In this document: piece by piece, positions 17,651 through 27,300 of the stretch
How the letters are laid out: every line of letters begins with the position of its first letter
Position numbering within the stretch: the first letter of the stretch is position 1
Assembly: GCA_963850205.1 (NCBI GenBank)
Contig: CAWKKJ010000015.1
Coordinates: 1 to 64,000, forward strand
Reading direction: 5' to 3'
DNA: 64,000 bases
Origin: JACVRW01 sp963850205
GTDB taxonomy: Bacteria > Actinomycetota > Thermoleophilia > Solirubrobacterales > Thermoleophilaceae
Notes under the pieces: model-generated
The model's input: the letters and a program-made list of their open reading frames with translations, nothing else
What the model was told of the DNA's origin: nothing
Databases searched by the model: none
Position numbers and translations under genes: made by a program

Positions 17651-18892
17651 CTAAGCGTCGCGCTCGACCCGCACGGCGAACCCCTCGGCCCGCGCCGCCT
17701 CCAGGATCTCCCGGCTGTTCTCCCGCCCGCGGGTCTGCAGCACCAGCTTGATCGCGGTCTCGCGCACGTGGATCTCAATCCCGTCGCGGAGGTGCTCCAC
17801 GTCGACGACGTTCCCTCCGTGCTCGGCCACCACGCCGAGCAGGCCGGCGAGCGCGCCGGGGCGGTCGGGAACCACGGTGGAGAGCACCATCCGCCGGCCG
17901 GCGGCGGTCTCGCCCAGACGGATGCACTCGGACAGCAGCGAGGCGTCGACGTTCCCGCCCGAGAGCACGGCGCACACGTCGCCGCTCGCCGGAGCGCTCA
18001 CCCGTCCGTGCATCAGCGCCGCCACCGCCACCGCGCCCGCGCCCTCCACGACCAGCTTCGAGCGCTCGAGAAGAAGGACCATCGCCTGGGCCACCTCGTC
18101 GTCGGTCACGGTCACGACCTCGTCCACGTAGCGCTCCACCAGCGGCAGGGTGAAGTCCCCGGGCCGTTTCACGGCGATGCCGTCGCAGATCGTGTTGGCC
18201 GAACGGGCGCCGATCGGGCGCCGGGCGGCCAGCGAGTCGATGTAGGGAGCGCAGGCCTCGGCCTGAACGCCGACCACGCGCACGCCCTGGAGCCGCGCGG
18301 CCATGGCGAGGGCGATCCCGCTCGCCAGCCCGCCTCCTCCCAGCGGGATCACGATGAGCCTGACCTCCGGCGCGTCCTCGGCGATCTCCAGCCCGATCGT
18401 GCCCTGTCCGGCCACCACGTGCGGGGCGTCGAACGCGTGGACCGGCGTGAGCTGCTCCTCCTCGGCCACGCGCAGGGCCTCGGCGCCGGCCTCGTCGAAG
18501 CCCCCCTCCACGGTGCGGACCTCGCCGCCGTACTGGCGCACCGCCGCCACCTTCGCCAGGGGCGCCCGCTCGGGCATCACCAGCACCGCCCGCGTCCCCG
18601 CCGCTCGTGCGGCATAGGCGACGGCCTGCGCGTGGTTGCCCGCGCTGCCCGCCACCACGCCGCCGCGCAGCGCGTCCTCGGGCAGGCGCCGGATGCTGTT
18701 CACTGCCCCCCGGACCTTGAACGAGCCGGTCAGCTGGAGGTTCTCGGCCTTCAACAGCACGCGGGCCCCGACCCGCCGGCCGAGCTCGCCCGCGCCGAGC
18801 ATCGGGGTGGCCCGGACCTGCCCGGCTATCAGCCCGGCCGCGTCCTCGATGTCCTGCACGGTCACAGGGTCAGGTGCGACGACCACGTTCAT
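17651..18892 (-). CDS. ilvA: Threonine ammonia-lyase (threonine dehydratase) with ACT domain
   Basis: The 413-residue PLP enzyme converts threonine to 2-oxobutyrate and ammonia at the head of isoleucine synthesis, or degrades threonine/serine. The PLP lysine lies in LTGSFKVRGA, the glycine-rich phosphate loop is PLGGGGLASG and SAGNHAQAVAY is typical of the fold. A single C-terminal ACT domain (about 335-410, VVPDRPGALAGLLGVV) suggests allosteric control; this form is close to the TdcB/IlvA1 class. It is divergent from the CRP-like gene, with only 14 bp between start codons. Confidence 0.92.
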   Translation of the reverse strand: MNVVVAPDPVTVQDIEDAAGLIAGQVRATPMLGAGELGRRVGARVLLKAENLQLTGSFKVRGAVNSIRRLPEDALRGGVVAGSAGNHAQAVAYAARAAGTRAVLVMPERAPLAKVAAVRQYGGEVRTVEGGFDEAGAEALRVAEEEQLTPVHAFDAPHVVAGQGTIGLEIAEDAPEVRLIVIPLGGGGLASGIALAMAARLQGVRVVGVQAEACAPYIDSLAARRPIGARSANTICDGIAVKRPGDFTLPLVERYVDEVVTVTDDEVAQAMVLLLERSKLVVEGAGAVAVAALMHGRVSAPASGDVCAVLSGGNVDASLLSECIRLGETAAGRRMVLSTVVPDRPGALAGLLGVVAEHGGNVVDVEHLRDGIEIHVRETAIKLVLQTRGRENSREILEAARAEGFAVRVERDA

Positions 18893-18906
18893 GGGATTAT
18901 GCGCCT

Positions 18907-19599
18907 ATGGCTGACGGGGAGGAGACCGCTCGCCTGCTGGCGGGCACGGAGGTCTTCGGCGATCTCGAGCAGAGCGAGCTCGTCGCCGTGGCCCAGGTGG
19001 CGGTGCCCCGCCACTGGGATCGAGGCGAGGTCGTGTTCCGCGAGGGAGACGAGGGCGACACGTGCTACCTCGTGCGCTCCGGCGCCGTGATCCTCACCCG
19101 CGAGCACCAGGACGGCCGCATGGTGGCGCTGGCCGAGCTGCGCGGGGGCGCGCTCTTCGGCGAGCTGGCGATGTTCCGCGGCGAGACCCGCTCGGCCACC
19201 GCCGAAGCCATCGAAGCCACCAGCGCGGTGGCGTTGCTGGCGGGCGACGTCCAGCGGCTGATTCGCCGTCATCCCGACCTGGCCCTGAAGCTGCTGGCCT
19301 CACTGGCCGAGCGCGTGAGCAAGACCAACGAGCGCCTGCTTCAGCAATCCTTCCAGACCGTCGCCGGCCGGGTGGCGAGCGCGCTGCTCGCCCAGACCGT
19401 GGCCCGCCAGGCCGAGGGAGCTCCCCAGCAGGACGTGCTCATCCGCGCGACCCAGGCGGAGATCGCCCACCTCGCGGGCACGTCGCGTGAGAGCGCCAGC
19501 CGTTTCCTGGCCACGCTGGAGCGCGCGGGCGTGGTCGCCCTCGGCCGGGGCAAGGTGACGGTGCATGAACCGGGACGACTCCGCAACTACATCCACTGA
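18907..19599 (+). CDS. CRP/FNR family transcriptional regulator
   Basis: The 230-residue protein has an N-terminal cyclic-nucleotide-binding-like barrel (residues about 10-125, GALFGELAMFRGETRSATAEA). A dimer helix is followed by a C-terminal Crp winged helix, whose recognition helix is in EIAHLAGTSRESASRFLATLERAG. The barrel keeps the GELA and R-S-A-T-A phosphate-cassette pattern of cAMP binders and has no FNR-type N-terminal cysteine cluster, so cAMP or a related ligand is likely. The start overlaps a very short shared promoter with ilvA; GATTAT lies 6 nt upstream. Confidence 0.92.
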   Translation: MADGEETARLLAGTEVFGDLEQSELVAVAQVAVPRHWDRGEVVFREGDEGDTCYLVRSGAVILTREHQDGRMVALAELRGGALFGELAMFRGETRSATAEAIEATSAVALLAGDVQRLIRRHPDLALKLLASLAERVSKTNERLLQQSFQTVAGRVASALLAQTVARQAEGAPQQDVLIRATQAEIAHLAGTSRESASRFLATLERAGVVALGRGKVTVHEPGRLRNYIH

Positions 19600-20206
19600 G
19601 CGGTCCCGCATGGTGGACCGCCAGCTGCGGCGGCGGGGAATCGAGGACGAGCGGGTGCTGGCGGCGATGGAGGAGGTCCCGCGCGAGCGCTTCCTGCCCG
19701 AGCGGATGCGACGGAAGGCCTACCGGGACGGCGCGGTGCGGATCGGCGAGGGACAGACGATGTCGCAGCCGTGGATCGTGGCCTGCATGGCCCAGCTGCT
19801 CGAGCTGACCGGCAAGGAGGTGGTGCTCGAGGTGGGCACCGGCTCCGGCTACGCCGCGGCCGTGCTCTCGCGCCTGTGCCGCGAGGTGGTGACGATCGAG
19901 CGCTTCGAGGGGCTGGCCGGCCAGGCCCGGGCCGCACTGGACGGGCTCGGGTACGAGAACGTGGACGTGCGGGTGGGCGACGGCGCCCGCGGGGCGCCGG
20001 ACCGCGCGCCGTTCGGCGGGATCTCGGTCACGGCGACCGCGCCCGAAGCGCCGCCTCCCGCCCTGTTCGACCAGCTGGCGCCCGGCGCCGCGCTGGTGTG
20101 CCCGGTCCAGCGCCGACGGCGAGAGCTGCTCATGCGCTTCCGCGGAGGAGTGGCGGAGAGCATCGTCGCTGTGCGCTTCGTTCCCCTCGTGTCAGACCAG
20201 GACTGA
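19565..20206 (+). CDS. pcm: Protein-L-isoaspartate O-methyltransferase
   Basis: The 213-residue Pcm-family enzyme methylates isoaspartyl residues for repair of aged proteins. Family features are MVDRQLRRRGIEDERVL near the start, PRERFLPE, the active-site segment GEGQTMSQPWIVA (family usually GxGxTxSxP) and the SAM motif VLEVGTGSGYAAAVL. ATG 19565 overlaps the regulator by 35 bp; ATG 19610 (MVDRQ) also fits and would avoid most overlap. Confidence 0.9.
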   Translation: MNRDDSATTSTERSRMVDRQLRRRGIEDERVLAAMEEVPRERFLPERMRRKAYRDGAVRIGEGQTMSQPWIVACMAQLLELTGKEVVLEVGTGSGYAAAVLSRLCREVVTIERFEGLAGQARAALDGLGYENVDVRVGDGARGAPDRAPFGGISVTATAPEAPPPALFDQLAPGAALVCPVQRRRRELLMRFRGGVAESIVAVRFVPLVSDQD

Positions 20207-20233
20207 TCTCGTCTAGATAGGCTGCCCCGGGTC

Positions 20234-20632
20234 GTGTTCGTCCTCAACTTCTACTCGCCCGTCTTCATCGACCAGCTCAAGCGCGGCCGCAAGACGGCCA
20301 CCATCCGCCTCGGCGACAAGAGCAAGAAGTACCGCAAGGGCGAGGTGGTGATGATCACCGTGGGCTTCCAGCATGCGCCGCGCGAGCGGATCTTCGAGGC
20401 GGTCATCGACAGCGTCGACGTCAAGCGCGTGGACGAGCTCTCCCGGCGGGACATCGAGCACGACAATCCGGAGTTTCGCCGGCTCGACGAGATGGTCCAT
20501 TTCCTGGAGCAGATCTACGGCCGCAAGGTCGAGACCGAGGACCTCGTCACCGTGGTCCGCTTCTCCCAGATCGCCGAGCGGCCCACCGAGATCCGCGAGC
20601 GGCTGCGGCCCGACGCCCCCTCGCAAAACTGA
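20234..20632 (+). CDS. ASCH domain protein
   Basis: The 132-residue protein has the ASCH beta-barrel pattern: FYSPVFIDQLKRGRKTATIRLG at the start, with the GRKTATIR substrate/RNA-binding loop, and KGEVVMITVG in the middle. ASCH domains are predicted to bind RNA or to act as amidohydrolases on modified nucleosides. The role here is not known. GTG 20234 is preceded by TAGGCT (20218-20223), a likely leaderless promoter. Confidence 0.8.
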   Translation: MFVLNFYSPVFIDQLKRGRKTATIRLGDKSKKYRKGEVVMITVGFQHAPRERIFEAVIDSVDVKRVDELSRRDIEHDNPEFRRLDEMVHFLEQIYGRKVETEDLVTVVRFSQIAERPTEIRERLRPDAPSQN

Positions 20633-20660
20633 GGCAAACACCGGCCGCCCGCGCCGCATG

Positions 20661-20687
20661 CTGGCACTCTCACTGCTAGAGTGCCAG
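20661..20687. promoter_or_regulatory. CIRCE operator 1 (HrcA site)
   Basis: Perfect 9-9-9 inverted repeat CTGGCACTC, 9-nt spacer, GAGTGCCAG, matching the CIRCE pattern bound by the HrcA repressor. It lies 58 bp before groES. Confidence 0.95.
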
Positions 20688-20688
20688 G

Positions 20689-20715
20689 TCGGCACTCCTA
20701 CCCTGAGAGTGCCAA
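20689..20715. promoter_or_regulatory. CIRCE operator 2 (HrcA site)
   Basis: Second 9-9-9 repeat, TCGGCACTC, 9-nt spacer, GAGTGCCAA, just 1 bp after the first. The outer pairs differ slightly from perfect. Tandem CIRCE sites indicate tight HrcA control of groESL. Confidence 0.92.
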
Positions 20716-20744
20716 GAAACAGCACACGGACGGAGGTAAGCAGC

Positions 20745-21038
20745 ATGAATCTCAAGCCTCTGGGTGATCGCCTGATCGTTCAGGCAATCGAAGAGGAAGA
20801 GACCACCGCGAGCGGAATCGTTCTGCCCGACACGGCCAAGGAGAAGCCGCAGCGCGGCAAGGTCCTTGCCGTCGGAGAGGGCAAGTGGGACGAGGATGGC
20901 GAGAAGCGCATCCCGCTCGACGTCGCCGAGGGCGACGAGGTCCTGTACTCGAAGTACGGCGGCACCGAGGTCGAGGTCGAAGGTGACGATCTCCTCGTCC
21001 TGCGGGAGTCGGACGTGCTCGCCAAGGTCGCGGGCTAA
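20745..21038 (+). CDS. groES: Co-chaperonin GroES
   Basis: The 97-residue heptameric lid of the GroEL chamber. Family features are MNLKPLGDRLIVQ, the mobile loop EEETTASGIVLPDTAKEKPQ, and the roof and C-terminus VLYSKYGGTEVEVEGDDLLVLRESDVLA. ATG 20745 follows the ribosome site GGAGG at 20732. An in-frame extension upstream crosses the CIRCE operators and is not coding. Confidence 0.97.
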   Translation: MNLKPLGDRLIVQAIEEEETTASGIVLPDTAKEKPQRGKVLAVGEGKWDEDGEKRIPLDVAEGDEVLYSKYGGTEVEVEGDDLLVLRESDVLAKVAG

Positions 21039-21056
21039 GGAAGGAACCAGACACAC

Positions 21057-22692
<1,636 letters not shown>

Positions 22693-22703
22693 ACCGATGT
22701 GAT

Positions 22704-22724
22704 CCGGGGGGCTCACGCCCCCGG
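22704..22724 (+). terminator. Hairpin after groEL (first)
   Basis: A 7-bp GC stem, CCGGGGG and CCCCCGG, with a 7-nt loop lies 12 nt after the groEL stop. It is followed by a short T-containing stretch. Confidence 0.6.
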
Positions 22725-22735
22725 CTCGCTTTGTT

Positions 22736-22773
22736 CGAGGGCCTCGCTTCGGCGGGGCCCTCGTCGTTTCGTT
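22736..22773 (+). terminator. Rho-independent-like terminator after groEL
   Basis: A 12-bp stem (one G-U pair) runs from CGAGGGCC to GGCCCTCG, closed by a TTCG tetraloop at 22748-22751. It is followed by TCGTTTCGTT. It very likely ends the groESL transcript. Confidence 0.85.
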
Positions 22774-22776
22774 ATC

Positions 22777-22827
22777 GAGTGTGGCCCCCGAAAGGCGCCA
22801 TATGCGCGACTTCTGGAAGCCACACTC
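22777..22827. repeat. Imperfect 51-bp palindrome
   Basis: The arms GAGTGTGGC and GCCACACTC are perfect, and inner parts of each arm also match roughly around the centre CATATG. It lies between the groEL terminator and the aminotransferase-like gene. It could be a mobile palindromic repeat or a protein-binding site. No second copy is seen in this window. Confidence 0.5.
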
Positions 22828-22935
22828 CGGCGGCGCCGTCGAGGATGTGACGGCGGCGGTTCCGGTGTAACAACGCTGCGACCGGCGCGTGACTGCTCCC
22901 GTACCCCGCCCGCCGTTCCCCGGTAGGGTCACGCG

Positions 22936-24087
22936 GTGCGCACCAGCCGGCGGCTCGACGACATTCCCGGGTTCAACATCGACCGGGTTGCCGCCGCGGC
23001 GGGCGACGATCCGGACGTTCTGCGGCTCGAGAACCTCGACACCGACATCCGGCCCCATCCGGCGGCGATCGAGGCGACGCAGGCGGCGCTCGAGGAGGAC
23101 GGCGCCAACAGCTGGCTCCCGTTCAACGGCCGTGAGGACCTCAAGCTGGCCATCTGCGACCTCGTCGAGCGGCGCGGCGGGCCGCGCTACGACCCGCGGC
23201 GAGAGGTGGTCATCACCTGTGGGGAGGGCGAGGCGATGCTCGACGCGCTGCTGTGCCTCGTCGACCCCGGTGACGAGGTGATCCTGACCGATCCCACCTA
23301 CGCGGGGATGCTCAACCGCGTGCGACTCGCCGGGGGCGTGCCGAGGCTCGTGCCGCTGCACTCGACCGGCGGCGAGTGGCGGCTCGACCTCGACGCGCTG
23401 CGGAGCGCCGTCGGCGCCCGTACACGCGTCGTGTTCCTCAACAACGCCTCCTTCCCGACCGGTTGGGTGGCAGGCGCGGACGAATGGGAGGCGGTCGCCG
23501 ACCTGTGTGCCGAGCACGACCTCTGGCTCCTCTACTGGGCCGGCTTCGAGGCCGTGCTCTACGACGGCCGCGAGGTGCTGCATCCGGCCGCCCTCGGCGA
23601 CATGCGCGAGCGCACGATCATCGTGAGCGCCCCGTCGAGTGAGCAGCGGATGATCGCCTGGCGGATCGGCTGGGTGGTGATGCCCGCGAAGCTGACCGAC
23701 CTCGTCTCGCGCGCGCAGATCTACAACGGGCTCGTGGCCAGCGGCTTCGCTCAGATCGGCACGCGCGTTGCGCTCGAGGTCGGCGACGAGGACGTCGCCG
23801 CGGCCACCGCCGAGTGGCAGCGCCGTCGCGACGAGACCCTGCGGCAGCTCGATGAGCTACCGGTCGTCGCGCCCCACGGGGCGTGGTCGGCCCTGCTCGA
23901 CTGCCGCGAGCTCGGCCTCGCGCCGGCGGAGCTCTCGGCTCGCCTGCTCGAGCAGCGGGTCGCGGCCACGCCGATGGACGGCTGGGGCGGAGGGGTGGCC
24001 GAGCGCCAGCTGCGGTTCGTGTTCAGCAACGAGCCGGTCGAGCGCTTGGCGCTCCTGGGCGAGCGGGTCCGAGCGGCGCTGAGCTGA
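22936..24087 (+). CDS. Aminotransferase-fold (class I/II) protein lacking the PLP lysine
   Basis: The 383 residues align along the whole fold-type I aminotransferase family: GEGEAMLDALL (phosphate loop), DPTYAGM (ring-stacking position), PTGW at 174-177, LYDG at 208-211, WRIGW at 242-246 and LRFVFSNEP with the substrate-carboxylate arginine at 360. The PLP-binding residues are replaced. Aligning on WRIG, the lysine of the SFSK motif is Ser235 (SAPSSEQRM), the pyridine-N aspartate is Trp201 and the Asn before PTG is Phe173. The protein may be a pseudoenzyme or use PLP/PMP differently. GTG start; TAGGGT ends 6 nt upstream. Confidence 0.85.
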   Translation: MRTSRRLDDIPGFNIDRVAAAAGDDPDVLRLENLDTDIRPHPAAIEATQAALEEDGANSWLPFNGREDLKLAICDLVERRGGPRYDPRREVVITCGEGEAMLDALLCLVDPGDEVILTDPTYAGMLNRVRLAGGVPRLVPLHSTGGEWRLDLDALRSAVGARTRVVFLNNASFPTGWVAGADEWEAVADLCAEHDLWLLYWAGFEAVLYDGREVLHPAALGDMRERTIIVSAPSSEQRMIAWRIGWVVMPAKLTDLVSRAQIYNGLVASGFAQIGTRVALEVGDEDVAAATAEWQRRRDETLRQLDELPVVAPHGAWSALLDCRELGLAPAELSARLLEQRVAATPMDGWGGGVAERQLRFVFSNEPVERLALLGERVRAALS

Positions 24088-24121
24088 GGCACACCGCGGT
24101 CCCCGGCGAAGCAGTGCTGAC

Positions 24122-24143
24122 TTTGCCCCCTACTGGGGGCAAA
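24122..24143. terminator. Bidirectional terminator hairpin
   Basis: A perfect 9-bp stem, TTTGCCCCC and GGGGGCAAA, with loop TACT. It lies between two convergent genes and provides a T-run for either strand. Confidence 0.85.
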
Positions 24144-24249
24144 CTCGACGATGTACCGGGTAGCACACCCCCTTACCCCGCAATCAGGCGCATTTTCGGG
24201 AGGGCGGCGCAGAGGGCCACCAGCACCACCAGAGCAGGGCGTCGGGGCA

Positions 24250-25134
24250 TTACCTGGCCGCGCCCAGCACGGCCGCCATCGGCCGCGGGCTTATCCCGAG
24301 GCTCTCGGCGCAGGCGGTCCCTTGCGGCGCGGTCATCGGCTCCTCCATGAGCTCGGCCTCGTCCCAGGTGGCGAAGACGTGGGGGCCGCCCGCGAAACGC
24401 AGCAGGCGCAGCGACTGCCGCACCAGCGGCAGGGGGAGATTCAGCACGCGCCGGCGGCGGTGAAGCGAGCGCAGGGTCACACCGACGATGTCCTCGTAGG
24501 TGAGCGTCTGCGGCCCGGCCAGATCGAAGGCGCGGCGGTCCTGCGGGTCGTCGGCTCGGAGCGCGGCCACCACCGCGTCGGCCACGTCCTCCGCCCAGAT
24601 CGGCTGAAAGCGGGCCTCGCCGGAACCCGACACCGGCAGGGCCGGCAGGTAGGAGAGGCGCTCGAGAAGCGTCAGCCAGGGGTCGCTGGGGCTGTAGACG
24701 ATCGAGGGTCGGAACACCGTGGTCTCCAGGCCCGAGGCCTCGACCGCCTCCTCTGCCAGCGCCTTGGCCCGGAAGAAGCGGGTGCGCGAGTGGTGGCCGG
24801 CCCCAAGCGCCGAGAAGAACAGGAAGCGGCGCGCTCCGGCGCGCTCGGCGGCGCGCACCAGCCGCAGCGTGGCCATCGCGTTGAGCTCCTCGATCGAGGC
24901 GCGGGGCTGGTCGCGGATGGAGGCCGCCAGGTGCACCACCGTGTGCACGCCCCGCAGCGCATGGCGAAACGAGGGCGGGTCGGCCAGGTCGCCGAGCGCG
25001 ATCTGCACGCGCACCCGCTGGTCGCCCAGCCGCCGCGGCTCGCGGACCAGGCAGCGCACCGGCTCGGCTCCGGCCGTCAGGCGGGCCAGCAGCGCGGAAC
25101 CGACGGTGCCCGTGGCCCCGGTGAGCAGGATCAT
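24250..25134 (-). CDS. NAD(P)-binding epimerase/SDR (atypical, complex I NDUFA9-like)
   Basis: The 294-residue extended-type SDR starts MILLTGATGTVGSALLARL (Rossmann motif TGATGTVG). Next come LGDLADPPSFRHAL, the HTVVHLAAS strand and a serine-containing FFSALGAG strand. The usual YxxxK is not evident (RFFRAKALAEEAV occupies its place), as in NDUFA9/YfcH-like atypical SDRs that bind NAD(P) without classical catalysis. The start at 25134 overlaps the stop of the methyltransferase upstream (ATGA), so it is the last gene of a three-gene operon. Confidence 0.85.
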   Translation of the reverse strand: MILLTGATGTVGSALLARLTAGAEPVRCLVREPRRLGDQRVRVQIALGDLADPPSFRHALRGVHTVVHLAASIRDQPRASIEELNAMATLRLVRAAERAGARRFLFFSALGAGHHSRTRFFRAKALAEEAVEASGLETTVFRPSIVYSPSDPWLTLLERLSYLPALPVSGSGEARFQPIWAEDVADAVVAALRADDPQDRRAFDLAGPQTLTYEDIVGVTLRSLHRRRRVLNLPLPLVRQSLRLLRFAGGPHVFATWDEAELMEEPMTAPQGTACAESLGISPRPMAAVLGAAR

Positions 25135-26129
25135 CTCCCCACCACCACCACGCGCCAGGGCGAGCGCTCGTTGCGGTGCACGCGGACGTCCGCGAAGCCC
25201 GCCTCCACCATCCAGCCGCGGATCTCGGACGGGCTGAAGTTCCGGCTGTGGCTCCAGGCGTAGAACAGCAGGCTCGAGATCGCCCCGTGCTCGGACACGG
25301 GCTCCCCGGGCTCGGGCCGGGCCGAATCGCCGACGACCAGCGACCCGCCGGGGCGCAGCGCCGCCCGGGCGAGACGGCAGAGCTCGCGGTCGCGCTCCTC
25401 GGGCAGGTGATGGACCAGGTTGAAGATCGACACCACGTCGGGCTCCTCGCCCAGGCCCAGCTCGAAGACGTCGCCCTCGCGGTAGTCGACCCGCTCGGCG
25501 AAGCCCTCCCCCTCCACGATGGCCCGGCCCACGGCGGCGCTCGGCGGCAGGTCGATCACCGTCGCGTGCAGGCGGGGATGACGCCGGCACATCGCCATCG
25601 CGAACCCGCCGTGGCCCCCGGCAACGTCCACCAGCAGGCGCGGATCCTCCACCTCCACCAGAGCGGCGTTCGCGTCCTGCTCGGCACGAGAGATCTCGAA
25701 CAGGCCGCGGATGTAGGCCTCCCAGCGCTCGCGGTCGTCCCGGCGCTCCTCGTGCATGGCGTAGCGCCGGCCGCTCTTCACCGCCTCCGGCAGCAGGCCG
25801 AGGATCTCCCAGTGGAGATCGGCCTGGGCGCCGGAGAAGGTGGCGATCGACTCGGGTGAGGAGCTCACCAGCAGGCGCTCGGTCACCTCGCTGTTGCGCA
25901 GCTGCCCGCCGCCGTCGCGCTCGACGTACCCGAGCGTGAGCAGGGCTGTGGCCAGCGTCTCGGCCCCCAGCGGGTCCAGCTCGAGGCGTTCGGCCAGTGC
26001 CGGTGCGGTGGCCGGCTCGTCGTGCAGCGCCTCGAACACCCCCAGCATCACCCCGGTGCTCACCGCGCGGGCGGCCACGAGGTGGGTGAAGGTGTCCAGA
26101 AAGGGGTCGGGTCCCTCACGATCGAGCAT
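25131..26129 (-). CDS. Dimeric O-methyltransferase (acetylserotonin/ubiquinone-type)
   Basis: The 332-residue protein has an N-terminal winged-helix dimerisation domain (residues about 10-90, TGVMLGVFEALHDEP). A Rossmann methyltransferase domain follows: LLVDVAGGHGGFAMAM is the SAM motif, ATVIDLPPS the second strand, and FNLVHHLPEERD and LRPGGSLVVGD the later motifs. It belongs to the plant-like small-molecule O-methyltransferase family seen in secondary metabolism. The acceptor is unknown. ATGA overlaps couple it to both neighbours. Confidence 0.9.
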   Translation of the reverse strand: MLDREGPDPFLDTFTHLVAARAVSTGVMLGVFEALHDEPATAPALAERLELDPLGAETLATALLTLGYVERDGGGQLRNSEVTERLLVSSSPESIATFSGAQADLHWEILGLLPEAVKSGRRYAMHEERRDDRERWEAYIRGLFEISRAEQDANAALVEVEDPRLLVDVAGGHGGFAMAMCRRHPRLHATVIDLPPSAAVGRAIVEGEGFAERVDYREGDVFELGLGEEPDVVSIFNLVHHLPEERDRELCRLARAALRPGGSLVVGDSARPEPGEPVSEHGAISSLLFYAWSHSRNFSPSEIRGWMVEAGFADVRVHRNERSPWRVVVVGR

Positions 26130-27244
26130 CAGGAGAGCGGCGCCGCCCCGGCGTCCGGCTCGAAGCGACGTTCGTCAGGGGTGGCGGGCTGGGGAGCGAC
26201 GACCGCGGCCTGGACCTGGTTGCGCCCTTCGCGCTTGGCGCTCAGCAGCGCCTCGTCGGCGGCGGCGAAGAGAACCTCGTACTCGACCGCTCCGCCGGCC
26301 GCCGCGGCCACGCCGGCCGAAACGGTCACCTCGAGGCCACCCGGCCGGGCGCTCTCCACCGCCGCCCGCAGCCGCTCGGCGACCTCCATCGCATCCTTCA
26401 GGGCGAGACCGGGGAGCAGCACCAGGAACTCCTCTCCCCCGATGCGGTAGACCAGCTCGAAGCTGCGCAGCGAGCGGCGCATCTCCAGGGCCACGTCGCG
26501 GAGCACGCTGTCGCCCCGCTCATGCCCGAAGCTGTCGTTCACCTGCTTGAAGTGGTCGATGTCGGAGACGATGAGCGACACCGACGCGCCGGTGAGCAGC
26601 GCCTGCTGCTCGATCTCCGCTCCACGGGACTCGAGCGAGGCGCGGTTGAGCAAGCCGGTGAGCGGGTCGAGCACCGCCAGGTCACGCTGTTCCAGCTCGC
26701 CGTGGAGCAGGGCGCCTGCGATCACGGTGACCACCCCCAGCAGCGCGACGGTCATGATCAGCGCAGAGGGGTCGTCGGCCAGAGCGTCGGGGTCGACGGG
26801 CAGGGTGACCGCCAGGGCGACGATGACCGACAGGCCGCCGAGCGCCGCGACCACCTCGCGCCGAAAGCGGGTGGCGGAGGTCATCGCCGGAATCACGAGC
26901 CAGGGCAGCACCGGGCTCTCCGGGCCGCCGCTGAGCGCCACGGTCGCGCCGATGATCCCGAGCGCGAGGAGCAGGCTGGTCGCGGCGATCCGCTCGGGAC
27001 GGGGCGAGCGGCGAAGACGCGGCTCGAGGGTGGCGAAGTCGAGCGCGACGACGGCGAATCCGATCAGGGTCCACCAGCCCACCCAGGGGGCCGCCAGGAT
27101 CAGCGCCAGGCCGACGATCGCCGCGCCGATCGTGCGGGCCACCCGGACCCGTCCGCTCGCCTCGACGACCCGCAGCCGATCGAGCTCTGTGGGACAGAGG
27201 AAGGTGCCGGTCGTCTCGGCGCTGTCGGTGGTCGGCATGCTCAT
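26129..27244 (-). CDS. Membrane-bound diguanylate cyclase (GGDEF)
   Basis: The 371-residue protein has about five to six N-terminal membrane helices (residues 35-185), then a GGDEF domain with DPLTGLLNRASL, SDIDHFKQVNDSFGHERGD and active site RIGGEEF. GGEEF is a catalytically competent variant, so it should make c-di-GMP. No clear RxxD product-inhibition site is seen immediately upstream. Together with the c-di-AMP riboswitch, two cyclic-dinucleotide systems are represented. It is the first gene of an ATGA-coupled operon with the methyltransferase and epimerase. Confidence 0.93.
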   Translation of the reverse strand: MSMPTTDSAETTGTFLCPTELDRLRVVEASGRVRVARTIGAAIVGLALILAAPWVGWWTLIGFAVVALDFATLEPRLRRSPRPERIAATSLLLALGIIGATVALSGGPESPVLPWLVIPAMTSATRFRREVVAALGGLSVIVALAVTLPVDPDALADDPSALIMTVALLGVVTVIAGALLHGELEQRDLAVLDPLTGLLNRASLESRGAEIEQQALLTGASVSLIVSDIDHFKQVNDSFGHERGDSVLRDVALEMRRSLRSFELVYRIGGEEFLVLLPGLALKDAMEVAERLRAAVESARPGGLEVTVSAGVAAAAGGAVEYEVLFAAADEALLSAKREGRNQVQAAVVAPQPATPDERRFEPDAGAAPLS

Positions 27245-27285
27245 GCAAACCCCAGGGGACCGGCAGAGGTTCGCCCACCCAACGG

Positions 27286-27291
27286 TACAAT
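27286..27291 (+). promoter_or_regulatory. -10 hexamer of leaderless ferredoxin transcript
   Basis: TACAAT matches TATAAT at 5 of 6 positions and ends 9 nt before the ATG of the ferredoxin. The transcript would begin at or next to the start codon. No convincing -35 box is seen. Confidence 0.55.
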
Positions 27292-27300
27292 CCCCCGCAC

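Noticed and set aside
20373..20744. In-frame upstream extension of groES
   Set aside because: It would translate through the end of the ASCH gene and both CIRCE operators; the ATG at 20745 has a proper GGAGG site and the family N-terminus.
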